A stretch of DNA of 64,000 nucleotides from Geminicoccaceae bacterium (GTDB lineage Bacteria > Pseudomonadota > Alphaproteobacteria > Geminicoccales > Geminicoccaceae). The notes below the pieces were generated by a model, which did not search any database, was not told where the DNA came from, and saw only the letters and a list, made by a program, of their open reading frames with translations. A program made the position numbers and the translations under genes. The DNA lies in assembly GCA_028285265.1 (NCBI GenBank), contig JANQPX010000032.1, forward strand, positions 366,247 through 430,246, given 5' to 3'. Shown here piece by piece: positions 1 through 9,163 of the stretch (its first letter is position 1; every line of letters starts with the position of its first letter).

Positions 1-437
1 TCGATGGCAGTTGGATTGGGCTCATCTGGAGCCATTTGCTCTTCGTGTTGCCTTATGTCTTTCTTGCTCTTGCCGACCCTTACCGGGCTCTCGACCCGCG
101 CTACGCTCGGATCGCCCTTGCGCTTGGTCGCTCACCTGTCGATGTGTTGATCAGAATTAAGCTTGCCATGCTGCTTCGCCCGCTCCTCATTGCTGCTGCC
201 GTTGGTTTTGCCGTCAGCGTTGCGCAGTTCCTGCCGACCCAATTCGTCGGCGCTGGTCGACTTTCGACCCTGACGACAGAAGCCTTGAGCCTTGCTGCAG
301 GGGGAAACAGGCGGGTCGTCGGTCTCTTCTCGATCGTCCTTGCCTGTCTGCCACTTCTTGGCTTCGCGTTGGCCATTCTACTTCCGGCTTGGCGGTTTCG
401 TCATCGACGCGCTATGGCCGTCGGCACTGCATCATGA
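1..437 (+). CDS. ynjC: ABC transporter permease, C-terminal part (YnjC type)
   Basis: This is the 3' end of a gene entering from the left edge; reading is continuous from base 3. About 144 residues are visible, with hydrophobic segments near the start, in the middle (after RIKLAMLLRPLL) and at the end before an Arg-rich tail. The stretch ALGRSPVDVLIRIKL is the EAA-type cytoplasmic loop that contacts the ATPase. The sequence resembles the C-terminal half of E. coli YnjC, a long two-unit inner-membrane permease. Its stop codon overlaps the start of the downstream ATPase (ATGA at 434-437), so the two are translationally coupled. The substrate is not shown by sequence; the Ynj system is only putatively assigned to thiamine-like compounds. 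Confidence 0.82.
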   Translation, partial: DGSWIGLIWSHLLFVLPYVFLALADPYRALDPRYARIALALGRSPVDVLIRIKLAMLLRPLLIAAAVGFAVSVAQFLPTQFVGAGRLSTLTTEALSLAAGGNRRVVGLFSIVLACLPLLGFALAILLPAWRFRHRRAMAVGTAS

Positions 438-1087
438 ACAGCTTGCGCCTTCAACAAATCTCGATCCGGGTCGATGACAAGGTCTTGTTGGACCATTTTG
501 ACGTGAGCGTCATGCCTGGTGAGATTGTGACCATCATGGGTCCGAGCGGCTGCGGCAAGTCGAGCCTGCTGTCCCTGATTTGTGGAACCCTCGAACCGAT
601 TTTCCAAACCTCCGGAACCATCATGCTGAATGGCGACGATATTGGCGGCCTGCCACCGGAAAACCGACGCATCGGTATTTTGTTTCAAGATGATTTGTTG
701 TTTCCTCATCTCTCCGTCGGTGAAAATCTGCTGTTCGCCATGCCGGTGAGCATTCGGCCAAAGCGCGAGCGTCTCAAACGTATGGAGGACGCCTTGGTCG
801 AAGCTGACCTCAAAGGTTTTGCCGATCGAGATCCGCACAGTCTTTCAGGTGGTCAGCGCGCACGGGTCGCTCTGATGCGAACGTTGCTGTCGTCACCCCG
901 TTGCCTTCTCCTTGACGAGCCCTTCAGCAAACTCGACCGGGATCTGAGAGAACGGGTCCGCCGTTTTGTCTTTGACCATGCGCGCGACGCAGGCTTGCCT
1001 ACACTCCTTGTGACCCATGACGCTGCCGATGCCCAAGCCGCTGGCGGACCAGTGATCACCTTTGGTGGCGATCCAGAAACGGCCTGA
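434..1087 (+). CDS. ynjD: ABC transporter ATP-binding protein (YnjD type)
   Basis: A 217-residue ABC ATPase that would power the permease encoded just upstream. The Walker A motif GPSGCGKSS, the Q-loop in GILFQDDLLF, the signature LSGGQRARVAL, Walker B CLLLDEPFSKLD and the switch histidine in LLVTHDA are all present in order. Length and sequence match E. coli YnjD closely, including the ENRRIGILFQD region. The ATG at 434 is preferred because it overlaps the permease stop codon and gives the usual family length; an upstream in-frame start at 389 would lie inside the permease gene. It acts at the cytoplasmic face of the inner membrane. The periplasmic binding protein (YnjB) would be to the left, outside the window. 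Confidence 0.88.
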   Translation: MNSLRLQQISIRVDDKVLLDHFDVSVMPGEIVTIMGPSGCGKSSLLSLICGTLEPIFQTSGTIMLNGDDIGGLPPENRRIGILFQDDLLFPHLSVGENLLFAMPVSIRPKRERLKRMEDALVEADLKGFADRDPHSLSGGQRARVALMRTLLSSPRCLLLDEPFSKLDRDLRERVRRFVFDHARDAGLPTLLVTHDAADAQAAGGPVITFGGDPETA

Positions 1088-1422
1088 TTGCCTCTGTGGC
1101 GAACGCGCCACATTCGCTTGGTCGAGTGGCAACATATCCGGCGTCAGATCGGAAAAAAGAGCGTTTTTTGACGCGCTGCCCCTTGCGGCCATAGTTCATG
1201 TGTAGCATCAAATGCTGGACTAAAAATTAAGCAGTCGTAACAGCTGAAAATAAGTGGTCGGTTGATGAGCGCCTTGAATGAATGAACATGGCGGTTGCTT
1301 TGTGGTGACCGGATGTAACAATGAACTCAGGCGGAAAGGTGATCTAGTGTCGCCAAAAATGATGACAGCCGAAATCAAAGCCGTTTCTGTTTCCCCCATT
1401 GTTGAGAGCAGGTGATCGCCTG
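1088..1422. other. intergenic gap, no gene seen
   Basis: These 335 bases separate the transporter genes from the sugar transferase. The middle part is AT-richer (around 1210-1260). I see no convincing coding frame, hairpin terminator or repeat; it probably holds the promoter of the next gene, but no promoter could be assigned with confidence. Confidence 0.5.
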
Positions 1423-2880
1423 ATGATGAGTCCCTCAATCTTCCAGGGGATTAGTCACTATCGACGCGATTGGCTGTTGCCGGGTGTCGTCGTTGGCATT
1501 CTCAGAGTTTCCGATGCACTCGTCATCGTCCTGGCATCTCTTGTCGCTTTTTTGACACGCTATCAGGACTTCCAATATCTCGGCATGTTCCAAGTCTACG
1601 GCTGTATCATCGCCGTGCTATTTGCGATGAACATCTTTCAGCTGGCCGGCCTGTACGACTTCAACAAGCTGACGGACCTGTACGCTCAGTCATCGCGTTT
1701 GCTTGGCTGCTGGGCCCTGGTCATGATGGCATTGCTTGTCCTGGGCTATCTCACGTTCCATAAATTTTGGTTAGTGTCGAATTCGCGCCTTTGGTTTGCC
1801 TTTTGGTTCAGCTACGGCTTTGTCGGCCTGTTCGGCGTCAGAATTCTGCTTCGACACCAAATCCAGAGATGGCAGCAGGCGGGACGGCTTGCTCGCAATG
1901 TTGCCATTGTTGGATCAGGCCCCCACGGAAAGCGGTTGCTTGACCATATGGCCCGCCACCGCAGTGATGGCGAAAACATCGTCGGGGTCTTCACCGACCT
2001 CAAGCAAGACGCGGACAGCGCGACATCAGTGGCCAGCCACCCTGTACTTGGCGGCGTTGAGGATCTTGTAGAGTGCGCAAGGCGAGGGATGATCGATCAG
2101 GTCATCATTGCCCTTCCTTGTAGTGCTGAGCAACGCATTCTGGATCTTATGAAGACGCTTCGCTCCTTGCCGATCGATGTGCGTCTATGCCCCGACATGA
2201 TCAGCTTTCATTTGCCTGACCGTACGGTGTCACATGTGGTCGGCATCCCCATGCTGAATGTGTTCGAAAAGCCACTCACCGGCTGGGGCCTCATCTTGAA
2301 GGGTATCGAAGACCGTCTTCTGGCTGGCATCATTTTGTTTTTGATCAGCCCGCTGTTGCTCATCATTGCGGTCGCGATCAAATTGGACAGCCCGGGTCCC
2401 GTGCTGTTCAGGCAAAAGCGCTATGGCTTCAACAATGAGGTGATCGAAGTCCTGAAGTTCAGAAGCATGTATGTCAATCGCTGCAGCATCGACAATCATG
2501 TACCACAAGCGACGAAGGGTGATCCTCGGGTCACTCGGATCGGGCGCTTTATTAGGCGGACATCGCTGGATGAACTGCCGCAGTTCTTGAACGTTCTCAC
2601 CGGCAACATGTCGATTGTTGGGCCCCGTCCTCATGCGGTCGCTCACAATGAGCAATATGCCGATGTCATCGATCAGTATCTCGCGCGCCATCGGGTCAAG
2701 CCGGGCATCACCGGCTGGGCACAGGTTAACGGCTTGCGCGGCGAGACCGAGACCTTGGAGAAGATGGAACAGCGGGTTCGCTACGATCTCTACTACATCG
2801 ATAACTGGTCGCTGCTTTTTGATCTCCGGATTATCTTTAGAACGTTGTTTGTTGGTTTCAGCGATCCTAACGCTTACTGA
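1423..2880 (+). CDS. polyprenyl-phosphate sugar-1-phosphate transferase (WcaJ/ExoY type)
   Basis: A 485-residue initiating transferase for exopolysaccharide synthesis; the family moves a hexose-1-phosphate from a UDP-sugar to undecaprenyl phosphate at the inner membrane. The N-terminal part has several membrane segments (about residues 15-150), then a nucleotide-binding-like CoA-binding domain containing [14 protein letters not shown]. One further membrane segment precedes the C-terminal catalytic domain with [30 protein letters not shown] and [13 protein letters not shown]. The ATG at 1423 follows an AGGTGA ribosome binding site; the frame is open further upstream to a TTG. The gene stands alone, with a terminator directly after it. 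Sugar specificity is not visible; glucose or galactose is usual. Confidence 0.9.
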   Translation: MMSPSIFQGISHYRRDWLLPGVVVGILRVSDALVIVLASLVAFLTRYQDFQYLGMFQVYGCIIAVLFAMNIFQLAGLYDFNKLTDLYAQSSRLLGCWALVMMALLVLGYLTFHKFWLVSNSRLWFAFWFSYGFVGLFGVRILLRHQIQRWQQAGRLARNVAIVGSGPHGKRLLDHMARHRSDGENIVGVFTDLKQDADSATSVASHPVLGGVEDLVECARRGMIDQVIIALPCSAEQRILDLMKTLRSLPIDVRLCPDMISFHLPDRTVSHVVGIPMLNVFEKPLTGWGLILKGIEDRLLAGIILFLISPLLLIIAVAIKLDSPGPVLFRQKRYGFNNEVIEVLKFRSMYVNRCSIDNHVPQATKGDPRVTRIGRFIRRTSLDELPQFLNVLTGNMSIVGPRPHAVAHNEQYADVIDQYLARHRVKPGITGWAQVNGLRGETETLEKMEQRVRYDLYYIDNWSLLFDLRIIFRTLFVGFSDPNAY

Positions 2881-2904
2881 GCATCTTGAATTTCCCACGG
2901 GTAG

Positions 2905-2934
2905 GAAAAGGCGCCGTATTCACGGCGCCTTTTC
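2905..2934 (+). terminator. rho-independent terminator after the sugar transferase
   Basis: A perfect 13-bp inverted repeat (2905-2917 and 2922-2934) with a 4-base ATTC loop. The GC-rich core GGCGCC is flanked by an A-run on the left and a T-run on the right, so it can terminate in both directions. It lies 25 bases after the transferase stop codon. Confidence 0.9.
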
Positions 2935-3023
2935 TATGTTCTGAGCCGCATCAGCAGCACTGAAGCTTCAATGCCAACCCGCCATCTCTTAGCCGATCCT
3001 GATTCGATCTTTGGAGCCATGCC

Positions 3024-3578
3024 ATGAGCCGTCTTAGCGATGTTCCCTACGAGCAGATGAGCGATGAACAAAAGCGGATTCATGACGAAATAGCATCGGG
3101 GCCGAGAGGAGCAGTGGTTGGCCCCCTAAAGGTCTGGCTTCACTCACCCGCCCTTGCCGACCGGGCACAAAAGCTCGGCGCCTTCGCGCGCTATGACAGT
3201 TCACTCCCCCCCCACCTGTCCGAGCTCGCGATCCTCATCACCGGCTCGATTTGGAAAGCTAATTTCGAGTGGTACAGTCATGTCGGCCCTGCGCGAAAGG
3301 CCGGGATCTCGGACGTGGTCATCGAGGCCATCCGGCGGGGTGATGAACCGCCGCTCCAGGACGAGCCCTCCAAGGTAGTCTATCTGGTCGCGACCGCGAT
3401 ACATCACGAACGGCAACTCTCGGATGACCTTTATGCCAAGGCTATTGCTGTGCTCGGGGAGGTTGCGCTGGTCGATTTGATCGGCATTCTTGGTTACTAC
3501 AGCTTGATCTCGATGACGCTGAATGCGTTTGCCGTCGAGAATCCTGATGGGTCGACCCCGTTTGACGATCGACTTTGA
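3024..3578 (+). CDS. carboxymuconolactone decarboxylase family protein
   Basis: A 184-residue, mostly helical protein of the AhpD/carboxymuconolactone decarboxylase superfamily. The central segment LSELAILITGSIWKANFEWYSHV matches the family core, in which a His/Glu region is conserved. The protein lacks the CxxC pair of true AhpD peroxidase partners, so a redox role like AhpD is unlikely. Similar proteins are often annotated as gamma-carboxymuconolactone decarboxylase-like without a proven substrate. The ATG at 3024 is preceded by GGAG at a good distance. It is a single gene after a terminator, with no aromatic-degradation neighbours here, so no pathway can be assigned. Confidence 0.82.
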   Translation: MSRLSDVPYEQMSDEQKRIHDEIASGPRGAVVGPLKVWLHSPALADRAQKLGAFARYDSSLPPHLSELAILITGSIWKANFEWYSHVGPARKAGISDVVIEAIRRGDEPPLQDEPSKVVYLVATAIHHERQLSDDLYAKAIAVLGEVALVDLIGILGYYSLISMTLNAFAVENPDGSTPFDDRL

Positions 3579-3999
3579 TCGCTACACTACTGAGCGCAAC
3601 AGGGAGGAAACCAGAAACGGGGATGGCTCGCTGCTGATCATCTGATGCCATTGAGGTATTGGGGACCTTAGATCACCGATGTTCAAGGCTGACTGTCAGC
3701 CCGACCTTCACAGTATCACGGTTGTCAATGAGCGATTACGATCGGCGTATTCTCAATAGGCCAACGACCCAGCCAAGATCAGTAGTGCTGTCTCAATGTG
3801 GTGGCAGACCCGCACGCGAACGGCGTTTCAGACCCCACCCGCTTAGGCGAGTTCGGCAATAAACGTTGCAGGGCTTTTGCCATAGAATATCATGAATCGC
3901 CATTTACCCCCCGCAGACCCAGTCCGAAAGCCTATCACGGAGATGCCTGGACCAAGGCGTAAGCTGTCAATGAGATCCCATTCCAGATCAACATGACGA
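3579..3999. other. intergenic gap between convergent genes
   Basis: About 420 bases between two genes that point toward each other. Short open frames exist on both strands, but none has a ribosome binding site, domain-like sequence or codon pattern resembling a gene. No clear terminator was found. This may be decayed DNA next to the isolated phosphopantetheinyl transferase. Confidence 0.45.
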
Positions 4000-4680
4000 T
4001 CATGCAATGGTATAGGTCATGATGTCTCCGTCGAGTATGCGCCAGCTGAGCTTGACCTCGGATCCACGAGCATACCCACCTTGCAGATCTGTCGTTAGGT
4101 TGAGTGTAACTGAATGAGAGGTCGGCAGTCCGGTGAGCTCTGCAGCATCAAAACCAAAAAAACACCTGACCGTTGGAAAAAGCGCTTTAAACAAAGCCTC
4201 CTTGGCCGAAAAAACGACAGTTAGATTAGTTGCATAGTGTTCAGGAGCAGACGCCAAAAGAACTTGTTCTTTTGGCGTCAAGACCAGCTGGGCGATGGAC
4301 TTCGCTGTCTCATCAGTCACAACAGATTCGATATCCACCCCGATCAAACAATGACGCTGAGCGGATACCAACACTACGGCACTGTTATCCGTATGGCTGA
4401 TCGATCCCCAAAAACCACTCGGCCAAATCGGCTCTCGATGCGTTCCGATATCGACATTCCCCATCGTTGACCCGAGACTTAACAAAGCTGTGCGCGCTAG
4501 AAGACGCCCTGCTAAAAACTCTGCTTTTCGTTTCGTCGCTGAGACACGAAGCTTTTGGGGAAATGGGACGCCGAAGTCGTCATAAAGCGAATCGCTATAA
4601 GCAGCCGCATTGAAATGACATTTCAAAAACGCGGTGGCGTCGTTAATAGTTGCAATCTTAGCTTGGTTGCGAATGAACAT
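4000..4680 (-). CDS. 4'-phosphopantetheinyl transferase (EntD-like)
   Basis: Predicted to transfer the phosphopantetheine arm from coenzyme A to a carrier-protein serine, activating acyl- or peptidyl-carrier proteins. EntD/Sfp-type motifs are present in order: KRKAEFLAGRLLARTAL, REPIWPSGFWGSISHT, GVDIE (magnesium-binding Asp and Glu) and FSAKEALFKAL (Glu and Lys of the WxxKEA-like motif). From the ATG at 4680 it has 226 residues; an in-frame GTG at 4725 would add 15. Neither start has a strong ribosome binding site. The gene is AT-richer than its surroundings, isolated by long gaps on both sides, and there is no polyketide or peptide synthetase in the window, so its carrier protein is unknown. 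Acquisition by transfer is possible. Confidence 0.83.
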   Translation of the reverse strand: MFIRNQAKIATINDATAFLKCHFNAAAYSDSLYDDFGVPFPQKLRVSATKRKAEFLAGRLLARTALLSLGSTMGNVDIGTHREPIWPSGFWGSISHTDNSAVVLVSAQRHCLIGVDIESVVTDETAKSIAQLVLTPKEQVLLASAPEHYATNLTVVFSAKEALFKALFPTVRCFFGFDAAELTGLPTSHSVTLNLTTDLQGGYARGSEVKLSWRILDGDIMTYTIA

Positions 4681-5270
4681 GACATCAGAAAATGGTTCGA
4701 AGCGTTGAGTTCGGGACGCCACCACCGGAACAACTTTGCGGTGTCACCGTCGGCATGTCGTTTTTACGTCACTTTAGCATTGAACAAGGTCCCATCTTGC
4801 AACATGGCCTGCATGATGGCGACGAACCGGCGTGCGAGGGCAAGCTTTCCTTTCCTTAGACCACGCCGCTACGCCATCTTAAGAGTCTAGCTCTTGAAGC
4901 CAAAGATGTTTGTGGTCCGTGTCAGGACGGAATTGGCTACTTGGTAAAGAAGCTTCCGCATCATGCTGTCAGTCTGTTTGGCAATCTGGCCTGTTCAGTC
5001 GGCTCCATAAGATTGGTAGCGTCTTGAACTTGGCCAAAATATGCACCCGCGGCACGGGATTACTTAAACCTGTCAGACCCGTCGACAGTGGCGGCTGAAG
5101 TCTGCACACCGAAGGGGGGAATGCTCATGAGGATTTGGCAGGTCGTCGAGGTATTCGCGATATCATAGAGCGCCTTTTCGAATGCTTTGATCTCCGCAAC
5201 GAGACCTCCATGCACGACAAAGAGTGAGGTGATGGCATTGAGGCCTACCACCCAGATTGGTCATCGCTAC
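4681..5270. other. long intergenic gap
   Basis: Nearly 600 bases separate the phosphopantetheinyl transferase start from the iolD stop. Short open frames occur on both strands, including a 63-codon minus-strand frame at 5060-5251 beginning with GTG, but none shows a recognisable domain or good ribosome binding site. It should hold the promoter of the phosphopantetheinyl transferase gene and the 3' end signal of the iol-like operon; neither could be identified clearly. Confidence 0.4.
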
Positions 5271-7115
5271 TTACACGCCAATCCGCTGGTTTGCCCGCCC
5301 CTTGTTGTGCTCGGCATGTGCATCGCGAACGTCTTTTCGCTTGCTCATTTCTGGCACCGCGACATCCCACCATGCATCACCAGGTGTCCATTCATGCGGA
5401 TGGGTGTTGATCGCGATGACGTAAGTCCGGTCGGCGGCTTTGGCTCGCTGGAAGGCGGCCTCGAGCTCGCCAATCGAGGTGACCTTCTCGCCCTCGGCCC
5501 CCATCGCTTTGGCATGCGCCACAAAGTCGACGGCAACTTCATTTTCGATCCGACAGTCCTTGATCAGATTATTGAACGAAACCGAGCCCTTGAAGTTCTG
5601 AAGCCGATTGATCACGGCGAAGCCACCATTGTCGCAAACCACAAGGATCAGTTTGTGACCGGTCAAAACAGACGAATAAACATCGGAATTCATCATAAGG
5701 TAGGAGCCGTCGCCGCAAAATACGATCACCTCCCGATCTGGGTCGGCGATCTTCGCGCCCCAACCACCGGCGATTTCATACCCCATGCAGGAAAAACCAA
5801 ATTCGCAGTCAAAGGTGCCGACGGTCTTCGCTCGCCAATTCTTGCAGAGCTCGCCCGGAAGGCCGCCCGCAGCGGTCAAAGCGAGATCAGTCGGATCACA
5901 AGCACGATTGATGGCGCCGACCACATGAGCGTAGCTGGGCAGAGCAGCATTGGTCGGTCCACTATGCTGGTCGACGATGGCATTCCAGGCAGCGTACTCC
6001 TTAGTGGCATTGTCGATCCACGACTTGGGAGCCTGCCAACCAGCGAGGCCTGCCGAGAGTTCGGCCAACCCGACCTGAGCGTCGCCAACCACGGGAAGAG
6101 AACGATGCTTGGTCGCATCGAAGCGCGCCGCGTTGAGCGCGATGATCTTGACGTCTTCCCGCTGAAAGACCGTCCAGGAACCTGTGGTAAAGTCCTGAAG
6201 CCGCGTACCGATGGCCAACACGACGTCAGCCTCAGCCGCAAGCGCATTTGCAGAGGCGCTGCCGATGACACCAAGCGGCCCCGCATTGCGGGGATGATCA
6301 TGCGCCATGACCGCGCGCCCTGCGATCGTTTCGACAACGGGGACGCGATGCCGTTCGGCAAAGGCAGCGAGTTCATCATGAGCGCCGGAATAGTGCACCC
6401 CACCACCCGCAACGATTAAGGGTTTTTCCGCCTTTCGAAGGGCTTCAGATGCCGCCACAAGTTCTTCAACGTCGGGACGTGGTCTCGGAATGCGCCATAT
6501 TTTGGTCTCGAAGAAGATCTCAGGGTAATCGAAAGCCTCACCTTGCACGTCCTGGCTCAAGGCGAGAACTGCAGGACCACAATCCGCTGGATCGAGCATC
6601 GTCCGAATCGCCTGGGGCAGCGAGGAAATGATCTGCTCAGGCCGCGTGATCCGATCCCAATAGCGGCTGACTGGCTTGAAGGCGTCATTGACGGTGGTGG
6701 TCGGATTGTCGAAGTGCTCAACCTGCTGCAACACGGGGTCCGGCACGCGATTGGCGAAGGTGTCACCTGCCAGCAGGAGAATGGGCAGGCGGTTGGCATG
6801 GGCGACCCCTGCAGCGGTCACCATATTCAAGGCACCTGGCCCGATCGAGCTCGTGGCCACCATGATTTGGCGGCGCTTTGTCGTCTTTGCGTAGGCGATA
6901 CCGGCCAACGCCATGGATTGCTCGTTCTGGCCGCGCCATGTCGGAAGCCGATCTGTCACCGTCTCCAGCGCCTCACCGAGGCAGGTGACATTGCCATGGC
7001 CGAAAATCGCGAACACGCCACCGAAAAGCGGCACGTCATCTCCATCAATGACCGTCCGCTGGGCGATGAGATATTTGACGACGGCCTGAGCCATGGTCAA
7101 CCGAACCGTTTTCAT
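5271..7115 (-). CDS. iolD: 3D-(3,5/4)-trihydroxycyclohexane-1,2-dione hydrolase (IolD)
   Basis: A 614-residue thiamine-diphosphate enzyme of the acetolactate synthase superfamily. IolD opens the ring of the diketone formed from inosose during myo-inositol breakdown, giving 5-deoxyglucuronate. The N-terminal segment with VFAIFGHGNVTCLGEAL and the WRGQNEQSMA glutamate region is characteristic of IolD rather than glyoxylate carboligase. The thiamine-diphosphate/magnesium motif GDGSYLMMNSDV...DNGG lies near residues 485-515. The ATG at 7115 follows a GGGGAAG ribosome binding site. It is the last of three co-directional genes, after a D-2-hydroxyacid dehydrogenase and a hydroxypyruvate isomerase. 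Other iol genes are absent here, so the actual substrate may differ from the classic one. Confidence 0.9.
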   Translation of the reverse strand: MKTVRLTMAQAVVKYLIAQRTVIDGDDVPLFGGVFAIFGHGNVTCLGEALETVTDRLPTWRGQNEQSMALAGIAYAKTTKRRQIMVATSSIGPGALNMVTAAGVAHANRLPILLLAGDTFANRVPDPVLQQVEHFDNPTTTVNDAFKPVSRYWDRITRPEQIISSLPQAIRTMLDPADCGPAVLALSQDVQGEAFDYPEIFFETKIWRIPRPRPDVEELVAASEALRKAEKPLIVAGGGVHYSGAHDELAAFAERHRVPVVETIAGRAVMAHDHPRNAGPLGVIGSASANALAAEADVVLAIGTRLQDFTTGSWTVFQREDVKIIALNAARFDATKHRSLPVVGDAQVGLAELSAGLAGWQAPKSWIDNATKEYAAWNAIVDQHSGPTNAALPSYAHVVGAINRACDPTDLALTAAGGLPGELCKNWRAKTVGTFDCEFGFSCMGYEIAGGWGAKIADPDREVIVFCGDGSYLMMNSDVYSSVLTGHKLILVVCDNGGFAVINRLQNFKGSVSFNNLIKDCRIENEVAVDFVAHAKAMGAEGEKVTSIGELEAAFQRAKAADRTYVIAINTHPHEWTPGDAWWDVAVPEMSKRKDVRDAHAEHNKGRANQRIGV

Positions 7116-7152
7116 CAGTCTTCCCCTTTTCCCATCCCTAACGCGACCGATC

Positions 7153-8115
7153 TCATAGGACGTCTTGATTGATCACCATAGCAGGATCAAGTCGACCATC
7201 GATTCCGGCCAACACATTTCTTGCGGTCGAAACTGCCATCCGCCTGGCGCTTTCTAGGGTGAGCCCAGCGCTGTGAGGGCTCAAGACGACGTTTTCGAGG
7301 CCTAGCAAGGGATGATCGTGCCGCGGCGGCTCTTGCTCAAACACATCCAAGCCGGCCCCCGCAATCTCCCCCGAGGTCAAAGCACCATACAACGCCTTCT
7401 CATCGACAATCCCGCCGCGTGCACAATTGATGACGAACGCGTCCTGCGGCAGAGCCTGAAACGCGGACGTACTGATAAGGTTACGCGTGCCTTCGGTGAG
7501 CGGCATGTGGACTGTCAGGATGTCGGTCTCAGCGAGCACATCGGCGATATCATTGACCATCCGGTATCCCGCCTCTCGGACGATGTCAGCTGGAATGAAG
7601 GGATCATAGACCGAGATCTGCATGCGAAACGCCTTGCAGAGGGCAGCGACCTCCTTCCCGATCCGACCAAAACCAAGAATGAGGACTCGGCGCTCAGCAA
7701 GATCGACGGCGTCGAGACTGTTCCGTAGGTGCCATGATCCATCACGGGTCGCTCGATCATAGCGCCCTCCTTGCTTGGCAAGATGCAGCATCATGAAAAG
7801 GACATGCTCAGCAACAGAGGTGGCGTTGGCATCGACGGTCAGCGCAAGCGGTATGCCGCGACGGTTCAAAGCGTCGAGGTCGATATTGTCAAACCCAACA
7901 CCGTGACGCGAGACCACTTTAAGGCGTTGGGCACAATCCAAGATCTCGGCGGACAGGCAGGCCGTTCGGATGGTGACACCGTCGGCATCCGCGATCTTGG
8001 ACTGGATGACCTCGGCTGAGTTTCCATCCACGATCTCGTAACGAAGATCGTGGCGCGCCTTAAGAAGCGCCATACCGTCGTCATGAATGGACTGAATGAC
8101 CAGGACCTTCAGCAT
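7153..8115 (-). CDS. D-2-hydroxyacid dehydrogenase (SerA/GhrB-like)
   Basis: A 320-residue NAD-dependent D-isomer-specific 2-hydroxyacid dehydrogenase. The Rossmann motif ILGFGRIGKEVAAL is followed by an acidic/polar residue near YDPF, and the catalytic Arg (NCARGG), Glu (LDVFEQEPP) and His (LSPHSAG) are all visible. The ATG at 8115 is chosen because homology begins there (MLKVLVIQ); the open frame extends upstream without family-like sequence. It sits between hydroxypyruvate isomerase and iolD, 37 bases from the latter, so one transcript is likely. In that setting hydroxypyruvate, glyoxylate or a related 2-keto acid is a reasonable substrate guess; phosphoglycerate dehydrogenase activity is the alternative. 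The C-terminal ACT domain of long SerA enzymes is absent. Confidence 0.85.
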   Translation of the reverse strand: MLKVLVIQSIHDDGMALLKARHDLRYEIVDGNSAEVIQSKIADADGVTIRTACLSAEILDCAQRLKVVSRHGVGFDNIDLDALNRRGIPLALTVDANATSVAEHVLFMMLHLAKQGGRYDRATRDGSWHLRNSLDAVDLAERRVLILGFGRIGKEVAALCKAFRMQISVYDPFIPADIVREAGYRMVNDIADVLAETDILTVHMPLTEGTRNLISTSAFQALPQDAFVINCARGGIVDEKALYGALTSGEIAGAGLDVFEQEPPRHDHPLLGLENVVLSPHSAGLTLESARRMAVSTARNVLAGIDGRLDPAMVINQDVL

Positions 8116-8296
8116 CAATCGAACTCTCTGATCCTTGCTGATCGAACGGGCTCGTCTTCCTGATGCATGATGCGCAATCCCATGGCGAGGGAAAACCCCA
8201 AAGGATCCCATGCCCCCGACATGTCATCCGGATTCCCAATGATCCAGACTCCGGGCACGATCCTTCGCTCCCATGGCTAAATCGACGCTGGTCGCT

Positions 8297-9112
8297 TCAG
8301 CTTCCGTCAGCGAGCAAGGTCGACTTTGCAAAGATGCCATACCGGCTCGCCCAGGAGAGACCATCTTCGGTCCGTCCTAACGGGAAATACTCAGCCCCCA
8401 CCCATCCGTCATAACCAAGCCTGTCGAGGCAAGCAAAGAGATAGTCGCAATTGAGCTCACCCACATCAGGCTCTTGACGTTCGGGCACGCCGGCAAATTG
8501 CACATGGCCGATCAACGGCCAAAACTCTTCGAGGCCCTTGGCAACATCGCCGCGCATAATCTGGGTATGATAGAAATCATACTGCAAGCGCAGATTCGGG
8601 ACCTTGAGACGATCAAGAAGTTCCCTGGCTTGCTCCGGCGTGGTCAACACATAACCCGGAATATCGCGTGTGTTGATCGGCTCGATCAGAAGCATCTCGA
8701 CCCGTCGGTCGCTTGCCTCTAAGGCCGCGTAGCGGAGGTTCTGCTCAAACAGGGACAAGCCCTCGCCGTCGGCAGACTCCTCAGGCAATACGCCTGCCAT
8801 CACGTGGATTTTCGGGCAGGCCACCGCTTCTGCATAGGCAAGGGCTTCAGCGAGAGCTTGGCGAAAATCTGCCTCACGTCCGGGCAGAGCGGCAAGCCCA
8901 CGCTCACCAGCCTCGAAGTCGCCAGGCGGGGTGTTGATCAGCACCAGGGGTATACCGACAGAGTCCAGCTTTGCCTTCATATCCTGAGGCGCGATCTCGT
9001 AGGGGAATTGACATTCCACCGCCTCGAAACCGGCGTCGGCCGCCGCTTGTACCCGATCGATCAGGGGACACTCAGTAAACATGGTGCTGATGTTCGCAGC
9101 AAAGCGCGGCAT
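8297..9112 (-). CDS. hyi: hydroxypyruvate isomerase family TIM-barrel protein
   Basis: A 271-residue sugar-phosphate-isomerase/epimerase TIM barrel. It starts MPRFAANISTMFTE, and carries LIEPINTRDIPGY, LQYDFYHTQIMRGD, IGHVQFAG and GWVGAEYFP, which contain the metal-binding Glu, Asp, His and Glu positions typical of Hyi. Hyi interconverts hydroxypyruvate and tartronate semialdehyde in the cytoplasm. The ATG at 9112 follows an AGGAGAG ribosome binding site. It is the first enzyme gene of the leftward operon with the dehydrogenase (182 bases away) and iolD. Inosose isomerase (IolI) belongs to the same fold, but the overall sequence is closer to Hyi. Confidence 0.87.
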   Translation of the reverse strand: MPRFAANISTMFTECPLIDRVQAAADAGFEAVECQFPYEIAPQDMKAKLDSVGIPLVLINTPPGDFEAGERGLAALPGREADFRQALAEALAYAEAVACPKIHVMAGVLPEESADGEGLSLFEQNLRYAALEASDRRVEMLLIEPINTRDIPGYVLTTPEQARELLDRLKVPNLRLQYDFYHTQIMRGDVAKGLEEFWPLIGHVQFAGVPERQEPDVGELNCDYLFACLDRLGYDGWVGAEYFPLGRTEDGLSWASRYGIFAKSTLLADGS

Positions 9113-9163
9113 GATTCTCTCCTGGGATTTCTATTGACCACTCAGCAACGCCGTCGCCGCCGC

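Noticed and set aside
3659..3862. A 67-codon frame in the gap after the carboxymuconolactone decarboxylase-like gene
   Set aside because: Composition looks random and there is no ribosome binding site.
5060..5251. A 63-codon minus-strand frame just after iolD
   Set aside because: It starts with GTG without a good ribosome binding site and matches no family I recognise; the protein-like first half kept me from dismissing it at once.
5187..6419. A 410-codon open frame on the plus strand
   Set aside because: It is fully antisense to iolD, which has clear motifs; the opposite frame is open because of codon bias.
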